27,404 bases of DNA. It comes from Methanomassiliicoccus sp. UBA6 (GTDB lineage Archaea > Thermoplasmatota > Thermoplasmata > Methanomassiliicoccales > Methanomassiliicoccaceae). A program made the translations under genes and the position numbers. Below the pieces are notes generated by a model. That model was not told where the DNA came from. It did no database searches and saw only the letters and a program-made list of their open reading frames with translations. Shown here one piece after another: positions 10,401-16,028 of this stretch. The stretch spans positions 31,719-59,122 of the forward strand of contig DAVH01000014.1 in NCBI GenBank assembly GCA_002508545.1, read 5' to 3'. Numbering within the stretch: the first letter of the stretch is position 1; each line of letters starts with the position of its first letter.

Positions 10401-11420
10401 GACGTCGTCAAGGTCGCGCCCGCTGACGATTGTCACCAAGCAATGCTTCGCAAGTTCCCTAAGGTAATCCCGTATGGCATCGGACAGGACGGCCATTGAG
10501 GGGGTGCTGACAATGGGGGTCAGCGTGCCGTCGTAATCGAGGAAGAGCGCTGGAGTGCCCTCGTGAAAGCCCCGGAAGATCACGTCCATGTTTATCAGCG
10601 CCGAAGGCAGCATCTCGCTTACCCAGTCCTCCCTGCCCACCGTCCGAATATCGGAGAGGTCCCTCACCGCAAGGTCCGCGCCATGCTGCTTCAGGTCCTC
10701 CCCCTGCCCGGCCCGGTCCACCCCGATGACCACGGCGAAGCCTCCGTTCTTGCCGGCCTCGACACCGGCCTGTGCGTCCTCGACCAGTGCGGCACGCTCC
10801 GGGACCACGCCTAGTCTCCTGGCGGCCTCCAGGAAGATGTCTGGCGCCGGTTTTCCCCGGAGCCCCATCGAAAGGGAATCGACGCCATCGACCACCACGT
10901 CGAACAGGTTGGACAGGCCGGACAGGCGGAGGACCCTCTTCGCGTTCTTGCTGGCCGATATGAGCGCCAGCCGGATCCCCTTGGATTTCAGCTGGTGGAC
11001 GAAATCGACCGTCTCGGGATACGGGGACACTCCCCACTGCTCCAGCATCTTCAGGTACAGCTCGTTCTTGCGGTTCCCTATCCCGCACACCGTCTCCTTC
11101 CCCGGAGCGTCGTCCGGGCTCCCGCGAGGGAGGGAGATGCCGCGGGATCTCAGGAAGCTCTCGACCCCATCGCAGCGTGGTTTACCGTCCACATATGAAA
11201 GGTAATCGCTCCTGGCGTCGAACGGCACGAACGCCTCCCCGGTCTCCTTGGCTCTTGCCTGAAGGTAGTCATCGAAGGTCTTCTTCCAGGCGGCAGCATG
11301 GGTGCGAGCGGTATTGGTGACGACGCCATCCATGTCCAGAATAAATGCGTCCAGGTTCGCCAGGTCGATCTCCGGCGTTCCAGCATCCTTCGTCCCGATG
11401 GCGGTGGTCAATTCCCTCAT
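7425..11420 (-). CDS. Trifunctional fusion: beta-phosphoglucomutase-like HAD + trehalose-6-phosphate phosphatase + GH65 disaccharide phosphorylase
   Basis: Three enzymes in one 1331-residue cytoplasmic chain. Residues about 22-255 are a beta-phosphoglucomutase-type HAD domain (FILDMDGVVTN, nucleophile Asp 29; GKPAPDIFLEA; ALVEDAQAGVEAG). Residues about 288-525 are an OtsB-type phosphatase (LFLDYDGTLTPI, Asp 295/297; VSGRD; IYIGDDVTDEDAF). Residues about 535-1331 are a GH65 phosphorylase (NGYFASRG, then MWDEIFIFPFL; catalytic acid Glu 1027 in GPDEFHDMYP; phosphate loop GTTHEGIHLGAMAGT). The order and length closely match mycobacterial OtsB1 (Rv2006). GH65 phosphorylases release beta-glucose-1-phosphate, the substrate of the HAD domain, so channelling to glucose-6-phosphate is plausible. 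I chose 11420 over 11498 because AGGGTG lies 6 bases upstream and conserved sequence begins there. It ends in TAG. Which disaccharide is used, and whether the OtsB part is active, is unknown. Confidence 0.93.
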   Translation of the reverse strand: MRELTTAIGTKDAGTPEIDLANLDAFILDMDGVVTNTARTHAAAWKKTFDDYLQARAKETGEAFVPFDARSDYLSYVDGKPRCDGVESFLRSRGISLPRGSPDDAPGKETVCGIGNRKNELYLKMLEQWGVSPYPETVDFVHQLKSKGIRLALISASKNAKRVLRLSGLSNLFDVVVDGVDSLSMGLRGKPAPDIFLEAARRLGVVPERAALVEDAQAGVEAGKNGGFAVVIGVDRAGQGEDLKQHGADLAVRDLSDIRTVGREDWVSEMLPSALINMDVIFRGFHEGTPALFLDYDGTLTPIVSTPSMAVLSDAIRDYLRELAKHCLVTIVSGRDLDDVRKMVGLDSLAYVGSHGFEVMGAGGTFRDESRGRPFLPSLDGAEAELKSRIERIAGAFVERKRFAIALHYRMADQRDVPELERTIASVAEKYPDLRKAGGKKVFELLPNTEWDKGKMVLFLLDKFHVNEAKTVPIYIGDDVTDEDAFRALVDRGVTILVSDHPQDTSAHFGLRNVAEVAIFLEELEDQFEKEFTGGIWSLRYDGFKQDKELLRESLCSIGNGYFASRGTAPESEAGDHHYPGTYLAGTYNRLISDVAGRTIENESIVNIPNWLCLSLRIEDGNWFDPGTENIQEYFQELDMFRGVLSRTVVWTDDKGRRTRIDQRRFVSVDCPNIAGIQMTVTPENWSGSLRVLTALDGKVDNTLVERYRQLNNHHLDQRGAGVSDEEIIWLRAETNQSLIYITEAARTRVLEEGHAIPVERRTVKGEGYIGQEMEIPVKKGFPVQVDKVAAVYSSKDRAISEGLIEALDLLRNVGDFDELCSNHEKGWAHMWRKYQIYVEGDHKRISQVLNLHILHLLQTVSSHTIDLDVGVPPRGLNGEAYRGLIMWDEIFIFPFLNFRIPDLTRSLLLYRYRRLTRARWAARAAGFGGAMFPWQSGSDGREEGQTTHLNPMSGRWIPDNTQLERHISLAIAYNVWQYYQITGDRDFLSFYGAEMLIEISRFWASKVRFNEKKGRYEILRVMGPDEFHDMYPGAAEPGIDNNSYTNVMVTWLLSRALDALRLMSEERRRAIWEDLDLKAEELDRWSDIGRKMFVPFHEDGVISQFEGYEALRELDWDGYRKKYRNIDRLDRILEAEGDSANRYKVSKQADVLMLFYLFSQSELKETFDQLGYRLDLDVIPKTIDYYMKRTSHGSTLSRVVHAWVLSRYNRKESWNLFREALRSDVADIQNGTTHEGIHLGAMAGTVDIVQRCYSGLEARGDRLRLDPSLPVGLKRLQFEITYRGRLINIEISQNKLFLTSRPQIGAPIPIEFKGGIHMFAPGDTLEFDLS

Positions 11421-11450
11421 ATAGCACCCTGCCTTTGCACGTTGAAGGTT

Positions 11451-11462
11451 GCCTAGATAATC
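11451..11462 (-). promoter_or_regulatory. Candidate TATA element for the HAD-OtsB-GH65 gene
   Basis: The minus strand reads GATTATCTAGG centred about 37 bases upstream of the chosen ATG, giving a predicted short leader that contains the AGGGTG ribosome site. It is A/T-rich against a GC-rich background. It is not a perfect archaeal TATA box. Confidence 0.35.
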
Positions 11463-11558
11463 CTTTTCCACCAACACCACGGCCACCCCGTCCCTCATCT
11501 TTCAACCGAGACCGCCCCGCAAGCGACCAAAGCACATCGTTGCCATCGATGCCCCGGG

Positions 11559-11567
11559 GAAAATATC
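11559..11567 (+). promoter_or_regulatory. Candidate TATA box for pgi
   Basis: AAAATATC lies about 34 bases upstream of the chosen pgi ATG. The spacing predicts a leader of roughly 5-10 bases. The 176-base region 11421-11596 therefore acts as a divergent promoter for the fusion gene and pgi. Confidence 0.4.
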
Positions 11568-11596
11568 AAGAACCGAACCCCCCCAGAAAGGATGCC

Positions 11597-13291
11597 ATGA
11601 TGTTCGAGCTGGGCCCATACCGGGGCAGGGTAGAGGCCAGGGTGGAACGCTGGGAGAGGATGGACCTCGGTCGGCGGCTGGGGGTAAAGGATCCCGCGTT
11701 CTGGTCGCCCGTGCCTGCCCACGAGATAGAGAACGGGCTTGGATGGCTGCCCCTCAAGGGGTCGATGCGTCCACGGTTGGAGGAGTTCACGAGCTTCGCG
11801 GCGGAGGTACGATCGGAGGGCCTGACCGAGGCGGTACTGCTGGGGATGGGAGGCTCAAGTCTGGCCTCGGAGGTGCTATGGAGGACGTTCGGCCGCTCCC
11901 CCGGCCATCTCGCCCTCACCGTGCTGGACAGCACTCATCCGGACGCGGTGAGGAAGGTGAAAGAGGAGATCGACCCTCGAAAGACCCTGTTCATCGTTTC
12001 CAGCAAGTCCGGGACGACCTTGGAGACCGTGTCGCTCCTCGAATACTTCTGGGCGGTGATGGAGAACGACGGCGGCCAGAGAGGCGATCGTTTCGTGGCC
12101 ATCACCGACCCTGATACGCCCCTCGCCAGGTTAGCGATGGAGAGGGGGTTTCGGGAGACCTTCGAGTCCCCGACCGACGTGGGAGGGCGGTATTCAGCGC
12201 TGTCGCCGTTCGGGTTGGTGCCCGCGGCATTGATAGGCGTCGATCCGATAAAGCTCATGGACAGGGTGCCTGATACAGGCAAAGAGGAAACCTACATGTG
12301 CGGCTCCGACCTCGCCCGAGGTATTGCCCTCGGGGCGGCGCTTGGGGAACTGGCGCAGGCCGGAAGGGATAAGCTCACCATCATCGCATCCCCGTCGGTC
12401 CACGGTCTTCCAATGTGGATCGAGCAGCTGGTGGCCGAAAGCCTGGGCAAGGAAGGCAGGGGCATAGTGCCAATCATCGACGAGCCCCTCATCCCGCCGG
12501 ACATGTATGCGGGGGACCGCTTCTTCGTCGCCATCGCCTTGCGTGGGGAGGAAAGGAGCATCGAGGAGCGTTTGGCGATTATCCGTGAGGTCGGGCACCC
12601 GACGGCCCAGATCATGATGGACGATAGATACGACCTTGGAAGGGAGTTCTTCACCTGGGAGGTCGCCGTGGCCTGCGCGGCCACCGTGCTGGAGGTCAAC
12701 CCTTTCGATCAGCCGGACGTCCAATCTTCGAAGGACCTGACCAGGAAGATGCTGGAAGACATGAGCGGGGCCGCCCTCATGAAGGAGGTGAAGACCTATC
12801 ACGTTGACGATCTGGAGGCGCTTCGAGAGGCGCTGAGCGAGTGGTCATCCCAGCACAGGCCGGGTGATTATTTGTCCATCCAGGCGTTCCTGCCGCCCGG
12901 CCAGGAAATGACCGATCGATTGCAGGGGGTGCGCCGGGACCTGCTCCTCGACCTCGGATCATCGACCTCCCTGGGGTACGGCCCCCGCTTCCTCCACTCC
13001 TCCGGCCAGCTGCACAAGGGAGGTCCGAACACCGGCCTTTTCCTCCAGCTCGTCGATGAGATCACGGACGATATGGGCGTCCCGGGGGAGGGCCACACCT
13101 TCGGCGAGCTGGTCCGTGCAGCCGCCCTTGGCGACTATATCGCGTTGAAAGGCGAAGGAAGGCGCGTCCTGCGTGTATGCCTGGGCGGTGATGCCATCCT
13201 CGGGGTAGGTCAGCTTGAGGCGGAGATCGCCAGCCTTCGAAGGGAGGGTAAGATCCAGGTCGGAGTGTCAGGCGCCTCTCATAATAAGTAA
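11597..13291 (+). CDS. pgi: Glucose-6-phosphate isomerase, of the type found in bacterial transaldolase-PGI fusions
   Basis: Interconverts glucose-6-phosphate and fructose-6-phosphate. The 564-residue protein has two SIS domains. GMGGSSLASE (about 83-92) and VSSKSGTTLET (about 134-144) form the sugar-phosphate site; VAESLGKEGRGIVPI and the C-terminal FLHSSGQLHKGGPNTG match the active-site region of the PGI half of transaldolase-PGI proteins. There is no transaldolase domain here. The open frame runs upstream to 11345, but that part overlaps the divergent gene and has no domain; the ATG at 11597 has AAAGG about 6 bases upstream and a TATA-like element before it. Archaea more often use cupin-type or PGI/PMI enzymes, so bacterial origin is likely. 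It directly links glucose-6-phosphate from the divergent fusion enzyme to the PfkB step. It ends in TAA. Confidence 0.92.
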   Translation: MMFELGPYRGRVEARVERWERMDLGRRLGVKDPAFWSPVPAHEIENGLGWLPLKGSMRPRLEEFTSFAAEVRSEGLTEAVLLGMGGSSLASEVLWRTFGRSPGHLALTVLDSTHPDAVRKVKEEIDPRKTLFIVSSKSGTTLETVSLLEYFWAVMENDGGQRGDRFVAITDPDTPLARLAMERGFRETFESPTDVGGRYSALSPFGLVPAALIGVDPIKLMDRVPDTGKEETYMCGSDLARGIALGAALGELAQAGRDKLTIIASPSVHGLPMWIEQLVAESLGKEGRGIVPIIDEPLIPPDMYAGDRFFVAIALRGEERSIEERLAIIREVGHPTAQIMMDDRYDLGREFFTWEVAVACAATVLEVNPFDQPDVQSSKDLTRKMLEDMSGAALMKEVKTYHVDDLEALREALSEWSSQHRPGDYLSIQAFLPPGQEMTDRLQGVRRDLLLDLGSSTSLGYGPRFLHSSGQLHKGGPNTGLFLQLVDEITDDMGVPGEGHTFGELVRAAALGDYIALKGEGRRVLRVCLGGDAILGVGQLEAEIASLRREGKIQVGVSGASHNK

Positions 13292-13542
13292 TGATGCACG
13301 GCCCGCATCGAGCATCGTACAGTGCGGCGAGAGCGTCATGCCCCTCGTCGGGCGCTCCCTCCACGCTCAATCTTGTCCTCGAGCGGCCACGGTATCGGCC
13401 GAAGGGCCCTGTGACGGTGGACACGGGACTCGCCCGTAGGCTCATCTGGCAATGCTTTTATACGTCCCTTGGACCAACGCGCCACGTTCGGGGCCGGATT
13501 ACCGATGGTCGATCACGGTCCTGCCTGAACGGAGGTGGATGA
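13292..13542. other. Intergenic region between pgi and the 2-hydroxyacid dehydrogenase
   Basis: This 251-base gap contains a clear TATA element at 13454-13463 near its right end. Otherwise I see no ORF with recognisable content, no tRNA-like sequence and no strong terminator. Confidence 0.5.
13454..13463 (+). promoter_or_regulatory. TATA box for the 2-hydroxyacid dehydrogenase gene
   Basis: GCTTTTATAC is a good archaeal TATA box in GC-rich surroundings. Transcription would start near 13485, giving a leader of about 55 bases that carries the strong GGAGGTG ribosome site at 13531-13537. Confidence 0.65.
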
Positions 13543-14530
13543 ATGAAAATGTCGTTCACAGAGGTCATGGGCAACGGTGATAAATTGAGGTCAGCGTTCC
13601 CCGATGATCGATTGCAGCTGTTTGAGGGTCCGCTCGACGAGGATGAGCTCATCCACGAGGCCGGGGACGCGTCGGTGCTTTCGGTGTTCATCCGGACGAA
13701 GGTGACCGAGAAGGTCATCGACTCCCTCCCTGACCTCAAGATGATCAATACTCGAAGCGCGGGGTTCGATCATATCGATGTCAAGCACGCGATAGAGCGC
13801 GGAGTGGCGGTGACCCACATCCCAAGCTATGGTCCCAGCGCGATCGCCGAGCACACCTTCTGTCTGCTGCTGGCCTGTGCCCGTCACCTGCCAGAGGCGA
13901 ACAGGTCGGTGAAGGAGGACAAGAAATTCGATTTCGAACCGTTCCAGGGGATGGAGCTGACGGGCAAGGTGCTTGGGGTCATCGGTACCGGAAAGATCGG
14001 GGCGGACGTCATCCGCATCGCCCAGGGGTTCGGCATGAAAGTGGTGGCCTTCGATATATACAAGAACGAAGAGCTTGCCGACCGGTACGGCTTTCCGTAC
14101 CTGTCAATGGACGAGGTCCTCGAGCAAAGTGATTTCGTCACCCTTCACGTGCCCCCTGACCCCGTCCACCGAAGGAATGATCGACCGCTCTGCCCTGGGC
14201 AAGATGAAGAGTGGCAGCATCCTCATCAACACGGCCAGGGGCGCATTGGTCGATGAAAGGGCGCTTAAAAACGCTCTCGACAAGGGCCACCTGTCAGCGG
14301 CCGGGCTCGACGTAATCGCGGACGAGACCCATCCTGAGAACAGCCCGCTATTGGATTCCGGACGGACGGTGATCACGCCCCATATCGCCTTCGATACCCA
14401 GGAGACGATCGCCAAGATAGTGGATGAGACCATCGACACCATCCGGTCGTTCAAGGCGGGAAACCTCACCAATCAGGTACCGGGCAAATATCTGGAAGCG
14501 GCCAAGATGCATGAGCGTCCCCACGACTGA
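13543..14530 (+). pseudogene. D-isomer-specific 2-hydroxyacid dehydrogenase (D-lactate dehydrogenase-like), split by a +1 frameshift
   Basis: NAD-dependent reduction of a 2-keto acid such as pyruvate to the D-hydroxy acid. The start at 13543 has GGAGGTG five bases upstream. Frame one gives the N-terminal catalytic half and the Rossmann domain (VIGTGKIGADVI, about 147-158, with Asp 171 suited to NAD), then reaches LHVPP at 14156, goes off-family and stops at 14256. The rest of the family sequence continues in the next frame (LTPSTEGMIDRSALGKMKSG, then INTARGALVDERAL with the Arg, and the catalytic His in TPHIAFDTQE) to a TGA at 14530. Removing one C from the run of five at 14152-14156 restores a continuous 328-residue protein of normal length. 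This is either a sequencing error in a homopolymer or a real recent mutation; the rest is intact, which favours error or very recent decay. Confidence 0.88.
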
Positions 14531-14592
14531 TCAGGTGGCCTGGGGATGCTCCCGGCATAGGGCAGGATGCCTTGCAGAGGCCTATTGCGGCC

Positions 14593-15855
14593 TCACAGCT
14601 TGGCGCGGTCGAAGCCTTTCGCCCCGAACGGCTTGGTGGCGTCGATGGCGACCTTCGATGTCGTGCCCTCGGAGCTGGGGTCGAGGGAGGAACCGGCCGC
14701 GTTGTTGACCATCATGAGGGAGCGGGACGCCTGGAACCGGGTGGCCTCCGCCCACTCCACGTCCCGGTCGTCGAAGATGTCGATGTCCGCGTCCACGATG
14801 GTCACCTTCTTCATGGAGGGATGCCCGGAGAAGGCGGCCATGGCCGCGTTGATGCCGTCACCCTCCTTGTTCTTGGTGATGGAGACTACGCCGTGGAGCC
14901 AGCAGCAACCGCCCTCGGTCAGTCGGACCCCGTGCACGCGCGGCACGACCTGGTTGACGGTGCGGTAGATGATCGGCTCGCGGGGCAGGCCCATCATCAT
15001 GTAGTGCTCGTAGCCCCCTGGCAGGAGCAGGTGGAACACCGGGTCCTTGCGCATGTACAGGCGGTCGACCTCGAACACCGGCGCGGGGCGCACCGAGTCG
15101 TAGGTGCCGGTGATGTCCATGAACGGCCCCTCGTCCACCATCTTGGAGGTTATGCGGCCCTCGAACACGATCTCCGCCTGCGCCGGGACGGCGAGCCCGC
15201 TCTCCAGCCTGGCGACCTCCAGCGGGGAGCCGAGGGTCTTCTCTTTCAGCGAGGAGGCGATGTGCATCTCGTCGGTCGCGTAGTCGGTGGACATCGCCGC
15301 CGCGAGCAGGATGGGGGGGCACAGCCCCATGGTGAACGCCACCGGGAGGTCCTTCCCCTTCGCCTGCGCGCTCTTCCACATGGTGTACAGGTGCCTGGGC
15401 ACCAGGCGGATGGCGAACGACCTCTCGTCACGGAGGCACATGCGGTGGAAGGACACGTTCCTCTTGCCCTCATGATCGGCGACCGCTACAGCAGAAGTGA
15501 TGTACCTCCCCTGGTCGCCGGGGAAGTACTTCGGTATCGGAAGCTTGGTGAGGTCGAACTCGGTGCGGACGTCGTCCATGAACGGGGCGTCGCCCACGAG
15601 CTTCGGCGCGGAGGGGGAGGCCATCGCCTCCAGCATCTTGGGGATCAGCTGCTCCTTGGTGATCCTCATCGCCCCGGCGATCCTCTCCCGGGTGGACCAC
15701 AGGTTGCCCGCGGCGCGCATGCCGTTGAGGCCGGAGAACATGACCGGACGCGTTTGGTCCCTCATCAGGATCTTCGAGACCTCCAGCTCCAGCGGGACGT
15801 TCTCGTCCACCGTGATCTTGTCGTCCATTCCTTCTAGGAGATTGCGCAGGGCCAT
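14593..15855 (-). CDS. UbiD-family (prenylated-FMN) decarboxylase
   Basis: Non-oxidative decarboxylation using prenylated FMN. The 420-residue protein has family features in order: an N-terminal LGDAP-like region (LVGDAPFMDDVRTEFDL, about 87-102), SFHRMCLRDERSFAIR (about 135-150), MGLCPPILLAAAMS (about 176-189), AEIVFEG and EGPFMDITGTYD (about 227-253), and YRTVNQVVPR. Its length and archaeal host fit anhydromevalonate-phosphate decarboxylase of the archaeal mevalonate pathway, but UbiD homologues act on many aromatic and unsaturated acids, so this is a suggestion only. It converges on the dehydrogenase gene and is divergent from the SPFH gene. The ATG at 15855 lacks a clear ribosome site but has a TATA box 27 bases upstream, which fits a leaderless message. 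It ends in TGA. No UbiX is visible nearby. Confidence 0.88.
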   Translation of the reverse strand: MALRNLLEGMDDKITVDENVPLELEVSKILMRDQTRPVMFSGLNGMRAAGNLWSTRERIAGAMRITKEQLIPKMLEAMASPSAPKLVGDAPFMDDVRTEFDLTKLPIPKYFPGDQGRYITSAVAVADHEGKRNVSFHRMCLRDERSFAIRLVPRHLYTMWKSAQAKGKDLPVAFTMGLCPPILLAAAMSTDYATDEMHIASSLKEKTLGSPLEVARLESGLAVPAQAEIVFEGRITSKMVDEGPFMDITGTYDSVRPAPVFEVDRLYMRKDPVFHLLLPGGYEHYMMMGLPREPIIYRTVNQVVPRVHGVRLTEGGCCWLHGVVSITKNKEGDGINAAMAAFSGHPSMKKVTIVDADIDIFDDRDVEWAEATRFQASRSLMMVNNAAGSSLDPSSEGTTSKVAIDATKPFGAKGFDRAKL

Positions 15856-15876
15856 GGCCGGTAATCGGCCATTGGG

Positions 15877-15887
15877 TTATATTATGA
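15877..15887 (-). promoter_or_regulatory. TATA box for the UbiD-family gene, leaderless spacing
   Basis: The minus strand reads CATAATATAAC, centred about 27 bases before the ATG at 15855. This spacing puts the transcription start at or next to the start codon. Confidence 0.6.
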
Positions 15888-15951
15888 TTGGCGGCACGGC
15901 CCGGGCCGGTACTGTCCTGTGAGGATGGGGAGCGGCCCTTGGCATATTTTT

Positions 15952-15967
15952 CTTTTAAATAATATTA
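15952..15967 (+). promoter_or_regulatory. TATA box for the SPFH-domain gene
   Basis: CTTTTAAATAATATTA is the most A/T-rich stretch nearby. Transcription would start near 15985, leaving a leader of about 45 bases with GTGGGGGGAT as ribosome site before 16029. It shares the 173-base divergent region 15856-16028 with the UbiD-family gene. Confidence 0.6.
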
Positions 15968-16028
15968 ATAATGATCCGGCCGATATCTCCCCGCCCGGGG
16001 TTCTCGGGCGACAAGTGGGGGGATAATA

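Noticed and set aside
11345..11596. Upstream extension of the pgi reading frame
   Set aside because: It overlaps the start of the divergent fusion gene and its promoter, and has no conserved sequence. The ATG at 11597 has a ribosome site.
13292..13542. Possible small RNA or gene in the pgi-dehydrogenase gap
   Set aside because: Only weak short inverted repeats such as GGCC-N8-GGCC are present, with no promoter-like element for a separate transcript.
14572..15837. Long plus-strand frame of 421 codons opposite the UbiD-family gene
   Set aside because: It mirrors a well-supported minus-strand gene over its full length and encodes His/Arg/Val-rich sequence without domains. This is typical antisense openness in GC-rich DNA.
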